A DNA stretch of 64,000 nt from Pedobacter sp. WC2423 (GTDB lineage Bacteria > Bacteroidota > Bacteroidia > Sphingobacteriales > Sphingobacteriaceae), in NCBI RefSeq assembly GCF_040822065.1, contig NZ_CP162005.1, forward strand, positions 124,001 through 188,000, in the 5' to 3' direction. The notes under the pieces are model-generated. The model ran no database searches. It had not been told where the DNA came from and saw only the letters and a list, made by a program, of their open reading frames with translations. Position numbers and translations under genes: made by a program. How positions within the stretch are numbered: the stretch's first letter is position 1; each line of letters opens with the position of its first letter. This document shows positions 8,730 through 16,464 of the stretch, in pieces.

Positions 8730-10307
8730 ATGAGTACTGAAAATCTTACCCGGACGGTGAAAAGGAACATGTATTCCTGGCACCGTATCCTTGGGATTAT
8801 AACCATCATTCCAGTAATTTTCTGGACATGCTCTGGTTTAAGTCATCCCATTATTGCCCACTGGTTCAAATTGCAGATCGCTCATGAATATATTAAACCT
8901 AAAGCGATCCATAGCGAACAGGTTAAACTGTCTGTTAACGAGGTCTTAAAGAAAAACGGGATCAATTTATTCCTGAATTTCAGGCTAATTGATTTTCAGG
9001 GGAAAACTTTTTACCAGGTAAAAGACCGGAAGAACCAGCTACAGTACTTTTCTGCTGCCGATGGAGTAAAGCTGGTGGATGGAGAACGTTTATATGCAAC
9101 ATATCTGAGCAGGTATTTTCTGGGAGACAGTACTTCGAAAATTGTATCTGTTACGCAGATCACCAGTTTTACAGATGAGTATAAGTATATCAACCGTCTG
9201 CTCCCGGTCTGGAAGGTCAGTTTTGACCGGAAAGATCAAATGGATGTTTATGTAGAAACTTCACAAAGCAGGCTCGCTAATTACAATGATACCAACAGGA
9301 AAGTTTTTCTATGGGTATTCAGTAATTTACACAGCTATGAATTCATCGCTAAAATTACGAATAATACAGCCAGGTATGTGCTGATTCTTTTACTGGCCTC
9401 GATCGTTATCTTTTCTACTTTAAGTGGCTTATTGATCTACGGTTTTTTATGGAACAAGTTTAAAAAGCCAGTTACCGGACAAAAGGTGGGTTTTCTGAGG
9501 AAATATCACCGCAGTATCGGCATCTGGACTTCTTTAGTTACACTGACCTTTATGGGATCAGGCTTTTACCATGCTACACATAAATTTACACCAGATGACC
9601 GGATCAATTATGTTTTTGAGCCCGAAGTAAAGGCGCGTGATCTGGTGGTTGCTTCTACGGCTTTACCAGTGAACTGGGAACAGGTGAGCAATATTTCACT
9701 AGCCAGGTTTAATGATAAAACTTATTACCAGGTTTACCTGGTTAAAAAGGAAAATGATAGCTGGAAAAAGCAGCAGGTTGCAAAAGCTGAAACCATGTTT
9801 GGAGAGAAAGCTAAAAAAACGAAGCCTGATATTGCCTGCTATGATGCCGCTAACGGACAACTCCTGCCAGACGGAATTATGGAGTATAGTTATAGCCTGG
9901 TTAAACACTTTGTAGCTCAGGGAGCTGCTGATGGAGAAGCTGCTTGTTGTGAAATGATGGCCAATGCGGCAGCTGATGAATCGGCTCCGCTCATTATTTC
10001 TTCTTCAGATTACCTCACTAAATTTGATAACGATTATGGTTTTGTCAATAAGCGTTTGCCAGTTGTAAAAATAGCTTTAAGTACGCCTCAGCACCTCACT
10101 TATTATGTGGAAACAGCAACTGGGAGATTAGCAGCAAAAGTTCAGGATTCAGACAGAAGAGAAGGCTTAAGCTTTGCAGTATTCCATAAATTTTTGCTGG
10201 TAGACTTTGCAGGTAAAAACTTCAGGGATTTTCTGACTGCTTTTTCTGCATTTGGTGTCCTGGTGGTAAGTGTTTTAGGATTAATCCTCTTCATAAAAAC
10301 CAAATAG
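8730..10307 (+). CDS. PepSY domain-containing membrane protein
   Basis: This 525-residue inner-membrane protein of the PepSY-TM type has predicted membrane segments near residues 17-36 (GIITIIPVIFWTCSG), about 210-235 (LILLLASIVIFSTLSGLLIYGF), about 262-280 and at the C-terminus (FGVLVVSVLGLILFI). Large periplasmic PepSY-like regions lie between them. The conserved YSWHRILGI start and the later KYHRSIGIW are typical histidine-containing helices of this family. Members are often linked to iron or copper uptake and reduction. A cysteine pair (EAACCEMM) lies in the second periplasmic part. It ends the SCO operon. Confidence 0.8.
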   Translation: MSTENLTRTVKRNMYSWHRILGIITIIPVIFWTCSGLSHPIIAHWFKLQIAHEYIKPKAIHSEQVKLSVNEVLKKNGINLFLNFRLIDFQGKTFYQVKDRKNQLQYFSAADGVKLVDGERLYATYLSRYFLGDSTSKIVSVTQITSFTDEYKYINRLLPVWKVSFDRKDQMDVYVETSQSRLANYNDTNRKVFLWVFSNLHSYEFIAKITNNTARYVLILLLASIVIFSTLSGLLIYGFLWNKFKKPVTGQKVGFLRKYHRSIGIWTSLVTLTFMGSGFYHATHKFTPDDRINYVFEPEVKARDLVVASTALPVNWEQVSNISLARFNDKTYYQVYLVKKENDSWKKQQVAKAETMFGEKAKKTKPDIACYDAANGQLLPDGIMEYSYSLVKHFVAQGAADGEAACCEMMANAAADESAPLIISSSDYLTKFDNDYGFVNKRLPVVKIALSTPQHLTYYVETATGRLAAKVQDSDRREGLSFAVFHKFLLVDFAGKNFRDFLTAFSAFGVLVVSVLGLILFIKTK

Positions 10308-10344
10308 GGAAAACAAATTAATTTAATAATCGTTTTAAATAGAC

Positions 10345-10387
10345 AGCTGTTTAAACCTATGTAATCATTTGCAGGGTTTAAACAGCT
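10345..10387 (+). terminator. Terminator after the SCO/PepSY operon
   Basis: A 13-bp perfect stem (10345-10357 with 10375-10387), a 17-nt loop and a following T-run form an intrinsic terminator 38 bases after the PepSY stop codon. Confidence 0.75.
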
Positions 10388-10412
10388 TTTTCAAATAACC
10401 CTATTGATAACG

Positions 10413-11084
10413 ATGAAATTATTCAAGAGCTTTTTACCCGTTTTTCTGTTAATAGCAGGCACACAGACCCTGAGCGCACAATTCAAACTCGCACCATTAC
10501 CTTATGCTTATAATGCACTGGAACCTGCTATAGATAAGCAGACCATGGAAATACATTACACTAAACATCACCAGGGGTATGTAACCAATTTAAATGCTGC
10601 TGTAAAAGGTACTGCTGCAGAAGGTAAAACGCTGGCACAAATATTAGCTGTAGCTTCAACTTATCCTGCAGCTATCCGTAACAATGCCGGCGGACACTAT
10701 AATCATTCCTTATTCTGGCAGATTATGGCTCCTAAACCAAAACCCGCATCTCCTGAGTTTTTGAAGGAAATTAATGCAAATTTTGGTACTATGGAAAAAT
10801 TTAAGGCTGCTTTTGCAGATAGTGCTGCTAAACGTTTTGGTTCAGGCTGGGCATGGTTAATTGTACAGAATGGGAAGATGAAAATCACCACAACCCCTAA
10901 CCAGGATAATCCATTGATGGATGCAGTTGCTGAAAAAGGGCGTCCGATTTTAGCACTGGATGTTTGGGAGCATGCCTATTACCTGAAATATCAAAATAAA
11001 CGTGCAGACTATATCACTGCCTGGTGGACAGTAGTAAACTGGCCGGAAGTGGAACGCAGATATAACGAAGTTGTAAAAAAATAA
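10413..11084 (+). CDS. Secreted Fe/Mn superoxide dismutase
   Basis: This 223-residue enzyme converts superoxide to peroxide and oxygen. The start is set at ATG 10413 rather than an upstream TTG, because it gives a clean signal peptide ([22 protein letters not shown]). Metal ligands are the histidines in HYTKHHQGY and NHSLFW, the aspartate in [10 protein letters not shown] and the histidine in the same motif. The family sequences GSGWAWL and [11 protein letters not shown] are intact. Most Fe/Mn SODs are cytoplasmic; this one should be periplasmic or secreted, as found in some Bacteroidota. It is followed by its own terminator and precedes poxB. Confidence 0.92.
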   Translation: MKLFKSFLPVFLLIAGTQTLSAQFKLAPLPYAYNALEPAIDKQTMEIHYTKHHQGYVTNLNAAVKGTAAEGKTLAQILAVASTYPAAIRNNAGGHYNHSLFWQIMAPKPKPASPEFLKEINANFGTMEKFKAAFADSAAKRFGSGWAWLIVQNGKMKITTTPNQDNPLMDAVAEKGRPILALDVWEHAYYLKYQNKRADYITAWWTVVNWPEVERRYNEVVKK

Positions 11085-11094
11085 TCACCCAATG

Positions 11095-11119
11095 AAAGCT
11101 GTCCAAGAGGACGGCTTTT
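11095..11119 (+). terminator. Terminator after sodA-like gene
   Basis: The 10-bp stem AAAGCTGTCC / GGACGGCTTT (one G-U pair) closes an AAGA tetraloop and ends in T4. It lies 10 bases after the SOD stop codon. This hairpin would fall inside poxB if the 11092 ATG were used, which argues for the 11137 start. Confidence 0.75.
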
Positions 11120-11136
11120 ATTTTATCAAAAATATA

Positions 11137-12861
11137 ATGGCAAAAACAGTAGCAGCGAAATTAGTAGAGATACTGATTCAGGCAGGAGTTAAACGTGTAC
11201 ATGGCTTAGTTGGTGATTCTCTGAATGGAATTGTGGATGAAATCCGTAATTCTAAAGACATTGAATGGATTCACTACCGGCATGAAGAAGCGGCGGCATT
11301 TGCTGCTGGCGCTGAAGCGCAGTTAACAGGTAAATTAGCGGTGTGTGCAGGAAGCTGCGGACCCGGAAATATGCACCTGATCAACGGTTTATATGATGCA
11401 CATAAAAGTAATGCGCCAGTACTGGCCATTGCAGCGCATATTCCAAGTGAGCAGGTTGGCACTTCTTATTTTCAGGAAACACGTCCTGAATCTTTATTCC
11501 GCGAATGCAGTTATTACTGCGAAACAATCGCCTCGTCAAGACAAATGCCAAGAGTTTTACAGATTGCGATGCAGCATGCTATCGGGCAGAACGGAGTAGC
11601 GGTTATCAGCTTATCGGGTGATGTGGCGATGGAGAAAATGGAGCATGAGGAATTAGAGCATCCTTTGTTTATCAGCCGTCCGGCAATCCGTCCTGCTGAT
11701 GAAGAGTTACAAAAGCTGGCACAATTTATTAATGAGGCTAAAAAAGTCACTTTATTGTGTGGCGCGGGTTGCAGAGATGCACATGATGAATTGTTAGCAC
11801 TTGCAGGTAAAATCAAGTCACCAGTTGTACATGCACTCAGAGGAAAAGAACATGTGCAATATGACAATCCTTACGATGTAGGGATGACCGGGCTGATTGG
11901 TATTTCTTCAGGTTATCATGCAGTTGAAGAAAGTGACTTGCTGTTAATGCTGGGTACTGATTTCCCTTATAAAGAATGGTTTCCATCAAAAGCCAAAATC
12001 ATACAAATAGATATCCGTCCAGAAAGATTAGGCCGCAGGTGTAAACTGGATCTTGGTTTAACCGGAGATGTCAAAGAAACAATTAAATGTTTACTGCCTT
12101 TCCTGGAAGAAGTAACTGATGTTGCCTTTTTAGATAAATGTCAGCAGCGTTATCAGGAGAACAGGAAAAACCTGATGGGACATGCACAAATGGTTCCAGA
12201 TAAAGCTATTCATCCGGAATATTTAACCCGTATCTTAAGTGAGCAAGCGGCCGATAATGCCATATTTACAGCAGATGTTGGTACGCCAACGGTATGGGCT
12301 GCACGTTATGTGGATATGAAAAAAGGCAGGAAGCTGATTGGTTCTTTCAATCATGGATCAATGGCAAGTGCGATGCCACAGGCAATTGGTGCACAGGTTG
12401 CCTTTCCCGAAAGACAAGTAATTTCTCTGTCAGGTGATGGTGGTTTTGCGATGCTGATGGGTGATATTTTAACCATCTATCAATATGACCTGCCTGTAAA
12501 AATTATTGTCTATAACAACAGCTCTCTCGGCTTTGTAGCCATGGAGATGAAAGTGATCGGAATGCCTCCTTTTGGAACGGATCTTAAAAACCCCGATTTC
12601 GCGAAAATGGCACAGGCTATTGGGATCAGGGGAATCAGGGTAGAAGAGGCAGAAGGAGTAGAAGCGGCAATTGCTGCGGCCTTAGCTCATCCCGGACCCG
12701 TGCTGGTTGATGTTGTTGTGAATCAGGCAGAACTTTCAATGCCACCTAAAATTGATTTTGAGCAAGCTAAAGGATTTGGAATTTATATGCTGAAACAAAC
12801 ACTGAATGGTGATGGAAAAGAAGTGTGGGATACGATCAGTTCAAATTTTTTAGGTAAATAG
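11137..12861 (+). CDS. poxB: Pyruvate dehydrogenase (quinone) / pyruvate oxidase
   Basis: This 574-residue thiamine-diphosphate flavoenzyme oxidises pyruvate to acetate and CO2 and passes electrons to quinone at the membrane. The sequence follows E. coli PoxB along its length: GVKRVHGLVGDSLNG, the ThDP glutamate in YRHEEAAAFAAGAE, AVCAGSCGPGN, AAHIPSEQVG, HALRGKEHVQYDNPYDVGMTG, and the ThDP/Mg motif SGDGGFAMLMGD to YNNSSLGFV. The start is set at 11137 (MAKTVAAKLVEIL), because the upstream ATG at 11092 would put a terminator in the coding region. The C-terminal membrane-binding peptide of E. coli PoxB is not clearly matched. It is followed after 4 bases by a 2-hydroxyacid dehydrogenase. Confidence 0.92.
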   Translation: MAKTVAAKLVEILIQAGVKRVHGLVGDSLNGIVDEIRNSKDIEWIHYRHEEAAAFAAGAEAQLTGKLAVCAGSCGPGNMHLINGLYDAHKSNAPVLAIAAHIPSEQVGTSYFQETRPESLFRECSYYCETIASSRQMPRVLQIAMQHAIGQNGVAVISLSGDVAMEKMEHEELEHPLFISRPAIRPADEELQKLAQFINEAKKVTLLCGAGCRDAHDELLALAGKIKSPVVHALRGKEHVQYDNPYDVGMTGLIGISSGYHAVEESDLLLMLGTDFPYKEWFPSKAKIIQIDIRPERLGRRCKLDLGLTGDVKETIKCLLPFLEEVTDVAFLDKCQQRYQENRKNLMGHAQMVPDKAIHPEYLTRILSEQAADNAIFTADVGTPTVWAARYVDMKKGRKLIGSFNHGSMASAMPQAIGAQVAFPERQVISLSGDGGFAMLMGDILTIYQYDLPVKIIVYNNSSLGFVAMEMKVIGMPPFGTDLKNPDFAKMAQAIGIRGIRVEEAEGVEAAIAAALAHPGPVLVDVVVNQAELSMPPKIDFEQAKGFGIYMLKQTLNGDGKEVWDTISSNFLGK

Positions 12862-12865
12862 CACC

Positions 12866-13843
12866 ATGAATGTATTTATAACCAGAGTAATACCGGAATC
12901 GGGTTTGCGCTTGCTGGAAGCGGCAGGATTGAAAGTCAGACAATGGACACAGCAGCAGAGTATGACCCGTGACCAGTTAATTACGGCATGCCAATGGGCA
13001 GATGCATTGCTGAGTGCAGGGCAGCGGCTGGATCAGGAGTTTCTGGAGGCAAGTGCACATTTGAAAGTAATCGCATTGCATTCAGTAGGTTATGATAACG
13101 TAGATATTGAAACAGCAACACGGCTTAAGATACCAGTGGGTAATACCCCTGGCGTTTTAAGTGGTGCAACGGCTGATACCGCTTTCCTGTTAATGATGGC
13201 TGCAGCCAGGAATGCTTTTTATATGAACCGTAAGATTATCAATGGGGAATGGGACTTTTTTGAACCGACAGCTAATTTAGGGAAGGAACTGAATGGCTGT
13301 ACTCTGGGCGTTTTTGGCTTAGGGAAAATAGGGACGGAAATGGCTAAACGCTGTGCAGGAGCATTTGGTATGAAAATCATTTACCATAACAGAAGCAGAA
13401 ATGAAGAGGCTGAAAATCTGCTGGATGCAACACTGGTTTCTTTTGAAGAGTTGTTAGCACAAAGTGATGTACTGACTGTACATACCGCTTTAACCTCAGA
13501 AACTGAGGGTAAATTTGATCATACAGCATTTAAACAGATGAAACCAGGATCTATTTTTATCAATACAGCCAGAGGGGCCATTCATAATGAGAAGGCTTTA
13601 ATTGAGGCACTGGAAAGTAAAACGATTTGGGGAGCTGGTTTGGATGTAACGAATCCCGAGCCGATGCATCCGGATAACCGGTTGCTGTTTATGCCGAATG
13701 TAGCCATCTTACCTCATATTGGTTCAGCTACAGAGGGTACAAGAAATGCCATGGCCAGGTTGGCTGCGGAGAATATTATTGCAGTATCCAAAGGGGAGAA
13801 GCCTCCTTTTCTGGTTAATCCTGAAGTTTATAAGGAAAGTTAA
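12866..13843 (+). CDS. D-isomer 2-hydroxyacid dehydrogenase (glyoxylate/2-ketogluconate reductase type)
   Basis: This 325-residue NAD(P)-dependent enzyme reduces a 2-keto acid. The Rossmann motif GVFGLGKIGTEMAKRC lies near residues 148-165. Catalytic residues are the arginine in NTARGAI, a glutamate in the VTNPEPM region and the histidine in LPHIGSATEGTR. The N-terminal catalytic part contains LHSVGYDNVDIE. The sequence type is closest to glyoxylate/hydroxypyruvate/2-ketogluconate reductases; the substrate cannot be fixed from sequence alone. It is probably co-transcribed with poxB. The last four coding bases overlap the end of the convergent cbpM gene. Confidence 0.85.
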   Translation: MNVFITRVIPESGLRLLEAAGLKVRQWTQQQSMTRDQLITACQWADALLSAGQRLDQEFLEASAHLKVIALHSVGYDNVDIETATRLKIPVGNTPGVLSGATADTAFLLMMAAARNAFYMNRKIINGEWDFFEPTANLGKELNGCTLGVFGLGKIGTEMAKRCAGAFGMKIIYHNRSRNEEAENLLDATLVSFEELLAQSDVLTVHTALTSETEGKFDHTAFKQMKPGSIFINTARGAIHNEKALIEALESKTIWGAGLDVTNPEPMHPDNRLLFMPNVAILPHIGSATEGTRNAMARLAAENIIAVSKGEKPPFLVNPEVYKES

Positions 13844-14133
13844 TGTCGTTCATGAATATGGATATGAGTTTTTAAATGCTCAATCTCCTGTTGCAGGTGT
13901 TTCACCTTTTGTAAAAGGTTCATGATTGCGTCGATGCCTTCGATATTAATCTCCAGATCATAATGGAAATGGACATAGCGGTCCATTTCCATTAATTGTT
14001 CAAAATGTAAGCATTTATTTCCGTCAATTATGGTCAGTACGATTAATCCGGACTCTTCGAGTTTTTGAATAAAAGAAGGGTCAATGGCATAATTAACACA
14101 GTAATCTCTTATAGTTATTAATTCGTTTTCCAT
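13840..14133 (-). CDS. cbpM: Chaperone modulator CbpM (MerR-like)
   Basis: This 97-residue protein has an N-terminal MerR-like helix-turn-helix segment (ITIRDYCVNYAIDPSFIQKLEESGL) and a C-terminal coiled coil (LLQKVKHLQQEIEHL) ending in a histidine-rich tail HIHIHERH. It fits CbpM, which binds the J-domain of CbpA-type co-chaperones and blocks their action with DnaK. It lies 19 bases downstream of the dnaJ/cbpA gene in the same operon, as expected. The stop codon overlaps the convergent dehydrogenase gene. Confidence 0.8.
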   Translation of the reverse strand: MENELITIRDYCVNYAIDPSFIQKLEESGLIVLTIIDGNKCLHFEQLMEMDRYVHFHYDLEINIEGIDAIMNLLQKVKHLQQEIEHLKTHIHIHERH

Positions 14134-14152
14134 AGGATATTGAATTATTCCA

Positions 14153-15061
14153 TTATTTCGAAAGTTCCTGAAGTTCTTTAAATAGTTCTTTTTGCTTTTC
14201 TGTCAGGCCAGTTGGTATATTAACTGAGTAAGTTATAAAAAGGTTTCCAAATTCTCCTTCTTTCTTGTAAACAGGAAATCCTTTGCCTTTCAGTCTTATT
14301 TTTGTTCCATTTTGGGTACCCTCTGGTACTTTTAGCTTTACTTTTCCACTCAGCGTGTCAATCATAGTTTCTCCACCCAATAAAGCAGTATACAGGTCTA
14401 TTTCCTTCGTTAAGTAAAGATCGTCCCCCAGTCTTTTAAAAATAGGGTCATCGGTAATCGTTATCGTAATAAAAAGATCTCCGGCAGGTCCATTGTTTGC
14501 GCCGGCGCCACCCTGACCTTTCAATTTAATAACCTGACCATTGGCAATACCAGCAGGAATAGAAATCCTTAAGTTTTTGCCATTTACCGTAATCGTAGGT
14601 TTATGTGTTTCTGCTGCTTCTCTGAAAGAAATTTGCAAAGAAGCCTGTAAATCCTGTCCTCTGAATTTTGCTGCATTTCTTTGTTGTCTGCCGCCACCGC
14701 CAAACATCGACTCAAAGAAATCTGAGAAATCACCGCCTCCAAAATCTGAGCCACCACCAAATCCGCCGCCGAAACCACCTGAACCACCGCGTCTGCCACC
14801 ACCAAAAGGGTTACCTTGCTGCTGAGCCTGATCTGCGTGTTTCCAGTTTTCACCGTACTCATCATATTTTTTGCGCTTTTCAGCATCACTCAATGCTTCA
14901 TTCGCTTCATTGATCTGCTGAAATAGCTTATTTGCTTCTTTGTCATTGGGATTTAAATCGGGATGATATTTACGTGCAAGTTTCCTGTACGCTTTCTTTA
15001 TCTCATCCTGTGTTGCCTTCTTATCCACGCCCAGGACTTTGTAATAATCAATGTATGCCAT
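14153..15061 (-). CDS. cbpA: DnaJ-type co-chaperone of the CbpA class
   Basis: This 302-residue J-domain protein has the J-domain at residues 4-70 with the HPD motif in [10 protein letters not shown] glycine/phenylalanine-rich linker (many GG and GGF units, about 85-125) and two C-terminal beta-sandwich substrate domains follow. The CxxCxGxG zinc fingers of true DnaJ are absent, so it is a class B (CbpA-like) protein. It recruits client proteins to DnaK in the cytoplasm. It is followed in the operon by its modulator cbpM. Confidence 0.9.
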   Translation of the reverse strand: MAYIDYYKVLGVDKKATQDEIKKAYRKLARKYHPDLNPNDKEANKLFQQINEANEALSDAEKRKKYDEYGENWKHADQAQQQGNPFGGGRRGGSGGFGGGFGGGSDFGGGDFSDFFESMFGGGGRQQRNAAKFRGQDLQASLQISFREAAETHKPTITVNGKNLRISIPAGIANGQVIKLKGQGGAGANNGPAGDLFITITITDDPIFKRLGDDLYLTKEIDLYTALLGGETMIDTLSGKVKLKVPEGTQNGTKIRLKGKGFPVYKKEGEFGNLFITYSVNIPTGLTEKQKELFKELQELSK

Positions 15062-15382
15062 AGTAAAAATATCAGTACTGCAAATTTACGCTTTATATAA
15101 GTATTTGCATGGAACTGATTTTTATTTTTAATTTCCAATGTGCACAATGATATGATTACAATTGAGGGCGAATTAGAAGATTGAACAAAGTGAATCAATT
15201 CAGGCTTGTTAGCGTGAGTAATGACCATTTTAACATATTTTATCGCGATAAAAGTACGGTTTACAACATAAGCGTCAGGTTTTGATTAGCCGTGGTGAAA
15301 TAAAATATCGGGGAGACAGTTGAGACTGTTTCATTAATAGTTTTTATTTTTCTAGCTTGGCTTTCTAAATAAAAAAAACAAA
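15062..15382. promoter_or_regulatory. Divergent promoter region with candidate LacI operator
   Basis: This 321-base region separates the divergent cbpA and lacI-type genes and holds no coding sequence that I trust. At 15238-15253 it contains the perfect 16-bp palindrome TTTTATCGCGATAAAA with a central CG step, the form expected for LacI/GalR-family operators. It is 129 bases before the regulator start, so autoregulation is possible. No clear promoter boxes could be fixed. Confidence 0.4.
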
Positions 15383-16396
15383 ATGAAACCCCTCTCTATA
15401 AAGGATATCGCAAAGAAGGCTAACGTATCTATTACTACTGTCTCTTTCATATTAAATGGTAAGGCAGAGAAAATGCGTATTAGCCAGGACATGATTACAA
15501 AAGTCGAGGCAATTATTAAGGAAGTAGGCTTCCGGCCAAATCAGGTCGCGAGAAGTCTGCGTACAGGAAATACCAATACAATTGGTCTGATTGTAGAGGA
15601 TATATCTAATCCGTTTTTCGCTGCCATCGCAAGGTTGATTGAGGATAAAGCTTACAAACATGGTTATAAGATTATCTACTCGAGTACTGAAAATAACCTG
15701 GATAAGGCGAAAGGCCTGATCCGGATGTTTAAATCCAGACAGGTGGATGGTTATATCATCGCACCAATGGTGGGTATGGAAGAAGATATTCGTGAATTAC
15801 TCTCTGACCGCACTCCGGTAGTTGTATTTGACCGTCATTTACCAGGATTGGAAGTGAGCAGCGTTTTGGTAGATAATATTAAGGGAACTTATATGGCTAC
15901 TGATTCCTTAATTGTTAAAGGAATGAAAAACATCGCTTTCGTTACTGTAGATGTTGAAGTGGAACAGATCAAGGACCGTTATAAAGGTTATGAGCAGGCG
16001 CTGAAGGCAAATAAGATGGAGATTAATCCAAAGCTTTGTAAATTGATTTCATTTAATAATACTGCGGATGAGACCACTGCTGAACTGACTCAGTTTTTTA
16101 CGGACAACCCGGAAATTGACGCTGTACTTTTTGCAACAAATTATCTGGCGGTAAGGGGCTTGTTTAGTTTCAGGGAAATGAACAAGAAGCTGAATGGTTC
16201 ATTTAAAGTCATTGCTTATGACGACCATGATATTTTTAAACTGCATTCTCCGACCATCAGTGCGGTAGATCAGCCGATAGAGGAAATTGCTGAAAACGTA
16301 ATCAACTTTGTTTTAAAAGAGCTGGCAACTGTAGATTCTTTTGAGAAAAAGGAATTGAATAATGTGGTGTTATCGTCCAGACTGATAGAAAGATAA
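15383..16396 (+). CDS. LacI family transcriptional regulator
   Basis: This 337-residue repressor has an N-terminal helix-turn-helix (IKDIAKKANVSITTVSFILNG, residues 5-25) and the hinge helix region VGFRPNQVARSLRTG. The periplasmic-binding-protein-like effector domain starts at NTIGLIVEDISNPFFAAIA and ends in the usual IAYDDHDIFKL and VDQPIEEIAE segments. It probably binds a sugar. No sugar catabolic operon is next to it, so the target is unknown. The palindrome at 15238-15253 upstream is a candidate operator. A strong terminator follows. Confidence 0.9.
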   Translation: MKPLSIKDIAKKANVSITTVSFILNGKAEKMRISQDMITKVEAIIKEVGFRPNQVARSLRTGNTNTIGLIVEDISNPFFAAIARLIEDKAYKHGYKIIYSSTENNLDKAKGLIRMFKSRQVDGYIIAPMVGMEEDIRELLSDRTPVVVFDRHLPGLEVSSVLVDNIKGTYMATDSLIVKGMKNIAFVTVDVEVEQIKDRYKGYEQALKANKMEINPKLCKLISFNNTADETTAELTQFFTDNPEIDAVLFATNYLAVRGLFSFREMNKKLNGSFKVIAYDDHDIFKLHSPTISAVDQPIEEIAENVINFVLKELATVDSFEKKELNNVVLSSRLIER

Positions 16397-16414
16397 TAAA
16401 AAATAAACCTAAAT

Positions 16415-16446
16415 AAAAAAAGCGGAAGATATCTTCCGCTTTTTTT
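16415..16446. terminator. Bidirectional terminator (perfect 32-bp palindrome)
   Basis: A perfect palindrome with arms 16415-16430 and 16431-16446, A7 on one side and T7 on the other, lies between the convergent lacI-type gene and the phosphoglucomutase gene. It serves both. Confidence 0.85.
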
Positions 16447-16464
16447 ATTTAAAGGTGGTTTGGT

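Noticed and set aside
11092-11136. Upstream ATG extension of poxB
   Set aside because: The extra 15 residues are not PoxB-like and the region contains the SOD terminator hairpin; the 11137 start matches the family.
14541-14913. Proline- and histidine-rich plus-strand open frames
   Set aside because: They are antisense shadows of the glycine/phenylalanine-rich linker of the DnaJ-type gene.
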